Shown here: positions 47,972 to 56,809 of the stretch, in pieces
How the letters are laid out: each line of letters opens with the position of its first letter
Numbering within the stretch: position 1 is the first letter of the stretch
Program-made: the position numbers and the translations under genes
Origin: Stentor coeruleus
Taxonomy: Eukaryota; Ciliophora; Heterotrichea; Heterotrichida; Stentoridae
Assembly (NCBI GenBank): GCA_001970955.1
Contig: MPUH01000207.1
Coordinates: 18,439 to 82,438 of the forward strand
DNA length: 64,000 bases
Reading direction: 5' to 3'
Notes under the pieces: model-generated
Told to the model about the DNA's origin: nothing
What the model saw: only the letters and a program-made list of their open reading frames with translations
Database searches by the model: none

Positions 47972-49062
47972 TATTTTATATACCACTAAATATAGGTAAA
48001 CATATTTTTGCCTTTTTTGGGTTTATATTAATTTTTGCAACATGAATTTTTTAGATGATTAATACTTGATATTTAGATATAATATATTTGATTATTTTTA
48101 GGATTTTTATATGTTATGAAGTATAGGGGGGTTGTGGATGGTAAATATGCTAGGTTGTATAAATATTTAGAAATTTGTGAGAAAATTATGGGGATTAGAT
48201 TAGGTAGGTGTTTGATTGAATTTGTTTTCATAGATTTTATTTAATATTTATTATAAGAGAATTGTAGTGGGATGATTAGTATTGAAATATGCTTATGGGT
48301 CTGTAATATAAATGGTTTTTAGATGTTGTATAATAAAAGGTAAAATAATTTTATTTGAAATTAAGAGATTGATGATAAGCGTGGATAATAGAGTTAAGCA
48401 AGTCGAAATTGTTGTTTGTGTGATTTGATTTGTTTGTGTGCTGCTTATATAAGGAAATTTAAAAAATAAATATCAATGCTGAGTTCATGGCTGTTAACTT
48501 GGTGAGTAGGATTTTTGTATTGATATTTCTTATGTATTTCAACTAAAAATACTTAGAAACTCCTTTTAAGTTTTATTAAAAATCGTCAACTTTTCATGTT
48601 TAAGCGAATATATCAGCAAAGAAATCAAATTCGAAATAGAAATAGAAGCATATAAACAAAACAAAAACCTAAACATGGTGAAATTTTATAAACTTATGAT
48701 GAACTTATCTGAAATCAGTTTGATACTAAATAAATTACCCTATTCGTTGTTTATAATTTTCCATGATGATAGAACTATTATGCCATTAAAAATCAAAGTG
48801 AGTTTATAAATAGTATAAAAAAAAAAGTACAGTAAAACCTGCTAAGTCGATCATCTGAATAACTCGAAATATTTTTTAGAACAGAGAGTTCTTAAATTAG
48901 ATAGATTTTACTATACAATATAGGATATAGTTCATGTCATTTATCTTCATATAATATTATCACAAAAATGCATAGTAAAAATACTAAAATCCTACTAATT
49001 CCTAATAAAACAAAAACTAACATAAAAAGTGCCTACAAAAAACTGCTACTTTTTTAAAAAAA
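47972..49062. other. Intergenic region with a miniature inverted-repeat element
   Basis: 1091 bp. Left part G/T-rich (5' flank of ACBP). Around 48600-48800 a short kinase-like fragment (EIEAYKQNKNLNMVKFYKLM) may be a relic. A probable MITE lies at 48830-48913. Nothing else. Confidence 0.5.
48830..48913. mobile_element. Probable 84-bp Tc/pogo-like MITE with TA target duplication
   Basis: Begins CAGTAAAACCT and ends AGATTTTACTA, imperfect terminal inverted repeats (CAGTAAAA against TAGTAAAA on the reverse strand). TA dinucleotides flank both sides (48828-48829, 48914-48915), the target-site duplication of Tc1/mariner/pogo elements. No ORF. Inverted repeats are imperfect beyond the first ~10 bp. 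Confidence 0.55.
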
Positions 49063-51249
49063 CTAAGTGTTTATTTTACGAAGACGAGTTTTTGAACGAG
49101 TCACCCTTGTCCCTTGTTTATTACAAGAATCACAGTACCAATCATCATCAGGGACTTTATCAAAACCTATACATTCCGGATGTACAACCCTTGTACACCC
49201 TTCACAGCATATTAATTCCCCTCCATCTTCACAAAAAAAGCAATGATCTTCATGCTTAACCCCATTATTCTTAGTTTTCTGTTCTTTTTTTTTCCTTTCT
49301 TCTTTATGATTTTTTTTTTCTTCAGTTCTCATATTCTCATTTTTCTTTTGTATATAATGTTCAAGTACCGATGCATATAAACCTGTAGCCAAAATCAATT
49401 GTTGAGAATTTACTACTGATTGAACTAATTGTTCCCATATAAAATTATGATCACCAAAATCTTGCCATAATCGAATACTCACTTTTCGATATTTTTTTTC
49501 ATATTCAACTTCTTCATTACTATCGCTAAATGAGTCATTTACAGATACTCTTAAAGGGGTACTACTTTTTTCATAGTGTTCAAGAAGAAGTTCAGAGAGT
49601 TGAAAAACATTGTCGCATGTTGTTACTTTTTCTCTCCATACAAATTGGTTTTCTTCGATTTCCCATTGTTTGTTAGATTTGTTGAGGTATTTTGTGAATT
49701 TTTTTTCTAGGTCCAGGATCATTTTTTTGGCTGTTGCCAGGTCTGAGTTGGTGTTTTTGAATTCAGAGAGTTTGTTGAAGTAGTCGTCAATAGTTTTTCT
49801 TTCTGAGTCGAATTTCATTTGAGGGAAACGTGATTTGAGATTTTCTATGAGCTTGTTTTCTCGAATGCCTTTAGCACAAAGGTTTTGCATTAATTCTTCG
49901 ATTTCTTCTTTTGTGCTGAAGTAATGCCAAGTGTTTTCTAATGGTTTGAGCATGTAGATTTTTGATGGTTCGAATTTGAATATGTAATATTCGTTATAGT
50001 CTCTGTCTAAACCAATTGGAGTAACTCTTACTTGTATATCTTCGATTTTATGAGAAAGGTCATGGACTTTATTTTTTAGCTTGGCTATTCTATCAGCTAA
50101 TGATGTAGATTTTCTAGTAGTTGTTGCTGATTTAACCTCAGCAGACTGCTTTTGTTCAAGTTCTTTAATCTGAACTTTAATCATAGCTTTTTCTCTTGAA
50201 AGTTCAGTTCTTTGCTCTATTCTTTCAGATAATGCTTCATGGAAAACCTTTGTATCACAAAAGCATGATATAAGAAAAGTTATACAACTGACTTTTTCAG
50301 AAAGACTATATTTAAAAAAGTAGTTTTCTAAAGGAAACTCTTCAAATTTAGAAATTATCGATTCTGCTGCAGTGTCTTCAATATACTCTTTGAATGTATT
50401 TGACGTCATAACTTCTGATAAAAGTGTCAACCAAGAGTAAGACAGATAATCAATGATATTAAAAACGTTGCTTAGCTTATATGCTGAGTATAAAAACTTA
50501 TTCTGCCCACTGAATTGCTCATCCAGATTCTCCTTAGACAAAACATAAACTATCAATTCTTTAATAAGCGACATGACAATCTCTTTAATCAAAACCGATT
50601 CGGTATCTTTTTCCAGTTCTAAATACAATTTATCAATCGAAAAAGGTGTGATGCCAATATGTAAAGAAAATGTATAAGCAAAAAGGGTAATTGAAACAAT
50701 CTCCAAAAACACATCCTGAGGATAATTACAAGGCATAGGTTTAGGTAATTTACCCAATACCACCTGATGAAACTCTGTGTCAAGTTCCAAAAGTCTGTCT
50801 TCAATCGGGTAATTAATCTTCCCCTGCTTAACAAACTGTGGGAACTTTTTAGCGAATTTCATTACAATCTTGTCTTTTTCAAAATTTGATAGCACTGATA
50901 ATACCTCTTTTAATTTGTTTCCTTTATTATTCCTTTCGATTTTTTCTTGTTTCGCATATTCATCTTTAAGTTTTTTTTCAAATATTGGAACACATTTATT
51001 GCAATACCAATTTCCATATGGTATATCTGATTCTTTCATTCTTACACAATTTAAATGATAAGAATTTGGACAATGAGAACAGTATATAAGAGCTCCAGAA
51101 TCTTTACAAAATTTACACGAATTTGAGTGTTCTTGTTTCTTAGTTTTGACCCCGATGGATATTTCCTTAGCGTCTCTTTCTACCTTCATGATTTTCGTAG
51201 AACTAATAAGTTTTTTTAGTATGCTTATCTTTTGTTCATTCTCAGCCAT
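49063..51249 (-). CDS. PHD-DDT-WHIM-PHD chromatin protein (ACF1/BAZ-like), 728 aa
   Basis: Probable regulatory subunit of an ISWI-type chromatin remodeller. A PHD finger near the N-terminus (~45-87: CKFCKDSGALIYC, then CPNSYHLNC, WYCNKC). A DDT-like helical domain at ~175-235 (NYPQDVFLEIVSITLFAYTF, then PFSIDKLYLEL). WHIM1-like segment near 330, WHIM2-like near 430-490 (TPIGLDRDYNEYYIF, then WHYFSTKEEIEELMQNLC). A second PHD at ~680-720 (CFFCEDGGELICCEGC, then VVHPECIGF, WYCDSC). Two Lys-rich coiled coils lie between. No bromodomain or WAC domain, unlike BAZ1A. Start ATG at 51249 (an upstream TTG is in frame but unlikely). Head-to-head with the NudE-like gene, 81 bp apart. Confidence 0.8.
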   Translation of the reverse strand: MAENEQKISILKKLISSTKIMKVERDAKEISIGVKTKKQEHSNSCKFCKDSGALIYCSHCPNSYHLNCVRMKESDIPYGNWYCNKCVPIFEKKLKDEYAKQEKIERNNKGNKLKEVLSVLSNFEKDKIVMKFAKKFPQFVKQGKINYPIEDRLLELDTEFHQVVLGKLPKPMPCNYPQDVFLEIVSITLFAYTFSLHIGITPFSIDKLYLELEKDTESVLIKEIVMSLIKELIVYVLSKENLDEQFSGQNKFLYSAYKLSNVFNIIDYLSYSWLTLLSEVMTSNTFKEYIEDTAAESIISKFEEFPLENYFFKYSLSEKVSCITFLISCFCDTKVFHEALSERIEQRTELSREKAMIKVQIKELEQKQSAEVKSATTTRKSTSLADRIAKLKNKVHDLSHKIEDIQVRVTPIGLDRDYNEYYIFKFEPSKIYMLKPLENTWHYFSTKEEIEELMQNLCAKGIRENKLIENLKSRFPQMKFDSERKTIDDYFNKLSEFKNTNSDLATAKKMILDLEKKFTKYLNKSNKQWEIEENQFVWREKVTTCDNVFQLSELLLEHYEKSSTPLRVSVNDSFSDSNEEVEYEKKYRKVSIRLWQDFGDHNFIWEQLVQSVVNSQQLILATGLYASVLEHYIQKKNENMRTEEKKNHKEERKKKEQKTKNNGVKHEDHCFFCEDGGELICCEGCTRVVHPECIGFDKVPDDDWYCDSCNKQGTRVTRSKTRLRKINT

Positions 51250-51330
51250 GATTGCGGGAAGGCCCAATTATTTTACAAAGCATTTTATATAGGGACTAAA
51301 TGGAATAAATTAGTGCGATTTAATATTTTG

Positions 51331-52017
51331 ATGAATTTTAGAAATACTGAAAGACAATTAGCGGAGAAAAGAATTGAACTTGAAGATTTGAAGCAGGATT
51401 ATGCAGAATTACAAGAAGTAAGTAAAGCTATTGAAGCTGAACTTGAAGGGGAATTACAACAAGTGAAGACTGAACTTTCACATATCAAAAATGAAAACTT
51501 TGACCTAAAAGAAAAAATCAAGGAACTCAATGTAAATCCAACATAGATAACTTTTGCTGATAGAGTCAAAGAATTGGAAAAAAACATTTCTAGACTAACC
51601 AAAGAAAAAGAATGCCTTGAAACAAAACTAGAAGGTGTGACAAAACTCGCTAAAAACTATGAAATTGACTTGGACAAGTTCAGAGATACTCTTCGCGAAA
51701 AGGAGTTTGAAATCGAACAAGTTACATCGTTTTACCATCAAACTTTAGAAGATTTAGCAATCACTTGCAATGAACTAGAATCAATTAAAGACTTATCTAT
51801 GGAGTCTATTCAAAAAATCAAAAACCAAATCACTGACTTAAATTTGGAAGTTGAAATAGCTAGAAGGAAATCTAGAAGTTTCTCAACAGCTTCTTCGTTA
51901 AATGCATTTCAGCCACAAAGAGCTTCGGTTGTGATTTCTCGAGGCTCAGCAGTAGGTTTAGTGGATAATCTTTTAACAGAACTACAATCAAGGTTGAAAT
52001 CAGTTCACTTAACTTAA
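51331..52017 (+). CDS. NudE/NDEL1-like dynein regulator, 223 aa, one 15-nt intron
   Basis: Coiled-coil scaffold that binds LIS1 and cytoplasmic dynein. Exon 1 is 51331-51531, exon 2 is 51547-52017. The N-terminal coiled coil has DYAELQEVSKAIEAELEGEL, which matches the NudE signature 'EfqE.SreLEaELEaqL'. Exon 2 contains DLDKFRDTLREKEFEIEQ, comparable to 'LEDFEQRLNQAIERNAFLE'. After ~140 the coiled coil ends and the tail is Ser-rich (SRSFSTASSLNAF) with a final helix. Length is shorter than the ~330 residues of animal NDE1. Assignment rests on the N-terminal motif. Shares a divergent promoter with the PHD gene. Confidence 0.7.
51532..51546 (+). other. 15-nt intron in NudE-like gene
   Basis: Sense GTAAATCCAACATAG, phase 0, after AAT. 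Retention ends at TAG; removal joins two coiled-coil stretches in frame. Confidence 0.85.
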
Positions 52018-52229
52018 GTTTATAGTTTATTTATGATGAAAATTTTCATATGGGACATTTTAAATTATGTTTTTGACTTTTTATATTATTTTACTTCTTA
52101 AAAATTAATCATTCCATTTTCTAATTTGTGTATTTTTAATAGTTTTTCCTTTGATGGTTTTTTTAAGTCTTAGGAATTTTTTTTATATTTAAAACGAAAT
52201 GTGAGTATTTAAACTTTAAAATTTACTTA

Positions 52230-54176
52230 TCAAGATAGTTTTTCTCTATTAGTGCACTCAGGACATGAACTTTTATTAATGCACTCCATACAAAAATACT
52301 TGCATCCACAAGGTGACTCTTCCAATTTACTGACCATTCTATTACAATTCAAACAACTAGCTTCCGTATTAGCAATAGTCCTTTGTCTTGTTGTCCTTGT
52401 TCTATACCTTGTTGGTAAACTTATATTCGGGTTTCCATCCATAAGCAAAAAAGGTATTCCAATATTTGCAACTTCATCAATTTTATCTTGGCTTTGACCT
52501 ATTTTTTTTAAAAACTCAATATATTCACCTTTGCATTTAGTAAAATAGTTACTTCTAATTTTGAACTTCTCTGGAGATGCTTTAAGTGTACTACTTCTTG
52601 GCATTCGGGATCTTTCAGTTTTTTTAGCAACATTTAAAGATTTGTATGTAGCAAAATTCATCATATGCTCTTTGATTTTCTCAAGAGACTTGTTTATTTC
52701 GTCATGCTCAAATACATCGAAAAATGCTCTTGGGTAAGGACCTTTGAGTTTTTCGAGGTTTTCACAGATTATCAAGTCGTGAGGTACCCGGATATTAATT
52801 ATACTTAAAGGCAGCTCAGCAACTGTTGGGAAAAAACTTAAGATTTGTTCTGTGTCAAATGGGTCCCCAGCACTTATTATTATAAGTATATAATATTTTT
52901 GTGTATCTCCCAGTTCATGTTGTACATACTTAATTGTGCTTTCTATGATTTCGCTATATTTCGTCCTATTTGCTGGAGAAATCGAAGCTAAAGTAGACTT
53001 ATAATAATCTTTGAGCATTGTATGTGTTGGTATTTCCGGCTGAAAAATATTCCCAGTTAAAGCGAAATAATAAGCAGGGTTTTTTATATCAGGAAAAACA
53101 GCTCCAGTACCAAGAACTGGATACAAAGGATCAAGGTGGTAGTGTTGTAAAATATTCTGCAGATCTTTTATAGGTCTAAGATAAGGGTTTTCATCTAATC
53201 TACTTTCACTATGCCCTGATGATTCAGAAAAATCAATCGCATAAATCGGGGAAATCTCAACCCCAGAATGAATAAAATCTAAAAACGTGTTCTTAACACT
53301 ATAAGAAAACTCATTAAGAGCTAATATCCCAGTAGGAACTTCTCCCATATAAGTTTCAATCTTGAACTTTGGATTATTACTTAACAAGCTTAAAGTGAAT
53401 TTTGCAGTTCCTATAACTATATTCCCAGCATCTAAATTAACTACTTCTGCAATAAGCATTTTCGATTCCACACCTCTGCAAAATCTATTAACGCTGATTT
53501 CAAATCTTTCCCAATCTGTTTATATTTTACTATATGGCACTCTACGTGTTTCAGTGTTATAAACAGGTAAAACTGTATCCCCATATGATCTTAAAATCCT
53601 CAAATACATAAACCCTTTTGTAAACTTACTTGATTCAAATCCCCATTGCATTGTCACCATACTACCTAAATATTTAAGCTCTTTAGCTCCAACTGATATC
53701 ATACCATTTCTTTTTCCTTGGGCAATAAGATCTTTAGTAACAAAATCATTTCTTGAAGCAATTTCGTGTAAACTAAAAACATTTGACCCTATTAAAACCC
53801 TATTAGCTTTTTTGGCTGCACTATCAAAAATTTCAAATTTCACTTGATGGTCGATTTGTAAAGAATAAACAGCTCGTATTGGTTTACGGAATATTGGGTT
53901 TAGTGTTGAACTTAGGATTTCTGTTTCGATTTTTTTCACAAACTCATTGTTTTCTTCAACTGAAATGAAAGCAACTGGGCTTAGCAGTTGGAATCTGTTT
54001 TCTGCAAATAAATTTGTACACTTAACTGTAAGTTCTATAATAGTTAATTCTTCTATATCTTTGTTTGGTTCCATAAAGAGAATATCGGAAAGTTCACTTG
54101 TGTCGTCTGGAGTCTCAGCTGGAGAAGGACCAATAACGAAATTCCCATCTTTAGACCCGCACACTATAGATCCCAT
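52230..54176 (-). CDS. C2-copine-RING protein, 643 aa, one 15-nt intron
   Basis: Ca2+-dependent phospholipid-binding copine with an added RING finger. Exon 1 is 54176-53531, exon 2 is 53515-52230. Two C2-like domains occupy ~45-330 (first: LTIIELTVKCTNL, LSSTLNPIFRKP; second runs across the intron). The copine vWA domain starts near 335: PIYAIDFSESSGH has the MIDAS DxSxS, followed by ENPYLRPIKDLQNILQHYHL then YPVLGTGA. The C-terminal 45 residues form a RING-like finger (CLNCNRMV, CGCKYFCMEC, CPEC). Plant RGLG ligases join a copine-type vWA to RING, but usually lack the two C2 domains. A Ca2+-recruited ubiquitin ligase is a reasonable inference. Confidence 0.85.
53516..53530 (-). other. 15-nt intron in copine-RING gene
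   Basis: Sense GTAAAATATAAACAG, splitting codon TAT-A|AT. Retention gives in-frame TAA. Removal gives YNWERFEISVNRFC, consistent with the second C2 domain. Confidence 0.88.
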
Positions 54177-54291
54177 ATAATAATTATAACTATAACCCTA
54201 AAATACTTTAAATATCAAAACTTTTTTCTTATAGAAAACACTCTAAATTAAATTCAATCGTAAAAATAGAGAGAAAAATTATGAGATTGTA

Positions 54292-54483
54292 TTAAAGGCA
54301 TATAGAGTTAAAATTTATTTTAAAATAATAAAAAGTGACTATGATTGATTTATGAAGAAAGATAGGGTCGGTAGAATTATTGTCATCAGTGTTTTTGGTT
54401 GTTGATGTATAGTAATTTTTTTGATAGGGTTTATTTTTGTGGGGTTTGAAGTTTTTTTTGCAATTGAATTTTTTATCTGCCAT
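54292..54483 (-). CDS. Possible small Lys/Asn-rich protein, 63 aa
   Basis: Starts at an ATG (MADKKFNCKKNFKPHKNK) with a very basic N-terminal third, then Ser/Thr/Asn, then an AT-driven hydrophobic end. Not recognised, and the last ~20 residues look non-coding. The N-terminal composition is unlike the spacer, so a small gene is possible; a missed intron could change its end. Low confidence. Confidence 0.3.
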   Translation of the reverse strand: MADKKFNCKKNFKPHKNKPYQKNYYTSTTKNTDDNNSTDPIFLHKSIIVTFYYFKINFNSICL

Positions 54484-54680
54484 TCAGGTTTTTGATTTTT
54501 GTATGATTTAGTGAAGTTGATTTCAATACTTGATTGTAAGAATTTTTGGATTTTGTATATTTGATATAGACTTTTTCATTATGTAATTGATTTAATAGTT
54601 ATTATAAAATTTATACATAACTAAAAGTGAAAAAATAGATTCATATGGTTTAAAAAGCTTAAAATAATATATTAAATAAG

Positions 54681-54838
54681 AAGTTTAAAGTAGGTGATAG
54701 TTAAGGTAGCATGGTTTAAACCTTTTCCGATCGAGGTTTGTTTGTCATACGATCTCTTTCTTTGGGCAGATTCAGTATGTTAAACCACTCGTTGTCGCTG
54801 ATTATGTGACTCTTTACTTGGCTGAGGAGGTCTTTACT
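54681..54838. repeat. Dispersed conserved element, copy B (158 bp)
   Basis: Same orientation and full length match to copy A at 7083-7262. It lacks the 22-bp duplication, so it is the likely ancestral form. Similarity stops at TTTACT on the right and AAGTTTAAAG on the left. Confidence 0.75.
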
Positions 54839-55000
54839 GTTTCTTTAAATAAAAAACACCAATAATAATAATCAAATTTGTAGTAAAAATATTTTTTTGA
54901 AATCAAAACAAAGAAAATATTAAGTATTTTTAAACTTTTAAATGCATATAATCCTAATATTCATATCCAAAATCCTAAAATAAATAATATTCTTTCCTTA

Positions 55001-55630
55001 TCATACATTGCATTCATCTTCACCTCTTGAGTTGATTTTCTTTACAAACGGAGACATGTACTTTTTATTTTCAATATTTAATTTTCCTGTTGATGATACT
55101 TTATCAATGCTTGTATTTACTGTTTTTTTCAAACTCTCAAATCGTCTATTTACAAGCATATTCGCCCTTGAAAGTCTTTTTTTCATATCAAAAATCCCTT
55201 TATACCCATTAGCATTATTTTTCATATCCACCTTAGAGGCCTGTTCTGCGATTCTTTTAGCAATTTTCACATTCTCAAAACAGATTTTTTCTGCATCCCT
55301 TTTCCTTTTAGCAATATTCAAACTTTTTTTCTGATTAAATGATATACACCCTAACGATGAGATTTTTTTCCTAGATATATTCAAGAGTTTTTCAAGTAAA
55401 ATTAAATTCTCATTTCTTATCTCATCAACACGGACTATATAAAATTTACTATTTGAAGCTGATTTCCAGCGGATTTTTAGCTGTGGCAATTTTTGATCAT
55501 TTTTCGGGTCGAGGTAAGAATTAGGTTTTCGGGCTTTTATGGATTGGAGCTTTTTTTCGTGAAGCTCTTGTGCGTGTTGTAAACTTTTTTTATAGGAAAT
55601 ACTTGCTTCGATGTATTTCGGAGCTTGCAT
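55001..55630 (-). CDS. CFAP97/hemingway-like protein, 209 aa
   Basis: Residues ~22-85 match the CFAP97 pattern: HEKKLQSIKARKPNSYLDPK, then PQLKIRWKS, then VRVDEIRNENLILLEKLLNI. The last resembles the family's 'IerENrlLLeKm..I' hallmark. The rest is basic and helical with no other domain. CFAP97-family proteins are linked to axoneme assembly in motile cilia, which fits a ciliate. The start is the first ATG in gcttgcAT reverse context. Residue-level similarity is modest, so the name is provisional. Confidence 0.55.
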   Translation of the reverse strand: MQAPKYIEASISYKKSLQHAQELHEKKLQSIKARKPNSYLDPKNDQKLPQLKIRWKSASNSKFYIVRVDEIRNENLILLEKLLNISRKKISSLGCISFNQKKSLNIAKRKRDAEKICFENVKIAKRIAEQASKVDMKNNANGYKGIFDMKKRLSRANMLVNRRFESLKKTVNTSIDKVSSTGKLNIENKKYMSPFVKKINSRGEDECNV

Positions 55631-56261
55631 TTTTATAAATTTTATGTGTTTTATGATACTTTTTTTATTTTGATGTGGAGATTTTGAATTTGAGTTTAAT
55701 TTGGATAGAGATTATGAGATTGTCGTTGAGGATAGGATTTAAGTAGATTGTATGAGGGTTGTATTGGTTTTTAATAGTGAAATTATTGGAGTTAGAAATG
55801 TTATTATGATTATTTAGATTTTTTAGATAACGGATTAGGATTATTGTTATAGATTTATGGGGATAAGTTTCTGTGTAAGATATTGAATGCTTATAATAAA
55901 TTCATTCTTGAAAAAAATGTATAAATCACTAAAGTTATTATGTAGGGAATCTACTTAGAAAATAATCAAAGAGAAAATATAAATAAAATGTATTTAAATA
56001 TGCTATTCATATAATATCTATTAAATACACCAAAAAATCTTAATATGAAAATCATACTCTCCATAACCTCTTCCTTAACTTTCCAATATCGTAAACCTTG
56101 TTTTCCTTTCTGATCCATCTTCCCTTCTACCCTAAGTTTTCTAAGCCTCTCAAATCTTAAAAACCCAAAAAATGTGCACAAAAAATAATCTTTAAACCGT
56201 TAAAAAAATCCTAAGTACTTGAAACTGAAAAAAATACTAACTGAACTGTTCTTATGAGACA
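55631..56261. promoter_or_regulatory. Divergent-type intergenic region, no gene
   Basis: 631 bp; G/T-rich after 55631 (5' flank of the CFAP97-like gene), then C/A-rich before 56262. A 71-codon minus frame at 55966-56181 is not convincing. Confidence 0.45.
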
Positions 56262-56601
56262 ATGATTGGTGACAGGCTTATTAAAGAAGTTCGTTTCAAC
56301 TTAAGCCAACACAAAAATTTCAAACTGAGCTGTGTGTTTAAAGAACTCGGACTGTATAAGTATGGGTTCAATTTCTGGTCGCGACCTAAAATACTTTCTA
56401 GATAAAAATAACATAATCTGCTTATTAGATACTATAATCCATCATTATGATACAAACTCAGATGACAGTTTATCAATTAACAAATTGAGTTATTTAATCC
56501 TCCAAAACATGTTCCCAATACTCAAATATATAAAACCAAATTTACCTATGCTATCAACCAACACTAAATATTTACTTATAACCGTATTAGAAACTCTTTA
56601 A
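56262..56601 (+). pseudogene. EF-hand gene fragment with a frameshift
   Basis: ATG at 56262 opens a frame reading MIGDRLIKEVRFNLSQHKNF, continuing to VFKELG. One base later the +1 frame continues the same fold: DCISMGSISGRDLKYFLDKN, then a clear EF-hand loop in HHYDTNSDDSLSINKLSYL, ending at a TAA. Dropping one base near 56347 would make FKELDCISMGSISG, a proper EF-hand helix-loop. No 16-nt GT-AG intron fits at the junction. Either a recent pseudogene, a sequencing error or a programmed shift. Confidence 0.55.
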
Positions 56602-56809
56602 AAAACTCACATAACCTAAAATATCAATGCTAAATATAATAATGCTTTTACAAATTCAAATACGTTTATAAACAATAAAAGACATGCTAATTACTAGACT
56701 AAAATATAAAAAAAGCATAACTTGATATACAAACCCTAATAATCCTCAATTTTCTAACTAAAAACTTAACTTAAACCCTCATTAACAAAAAAAACTAATT
56801 CTCTTATAT

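Noticed and set aside
54681-54838. Short conserved reading on the minus strand of the dispersed element (ESHxQRQRVV then stop)
   Set aside because: The frame is preceded directly by TAA in both copies, and the changes are not biased to third positions, so it is unlikely to be coding.
55966-56181. 71-codon minus-strand ORF
   Set aside because: Composition matches spacer and the hydrophobic end is AT-driven; no homologue recognised.
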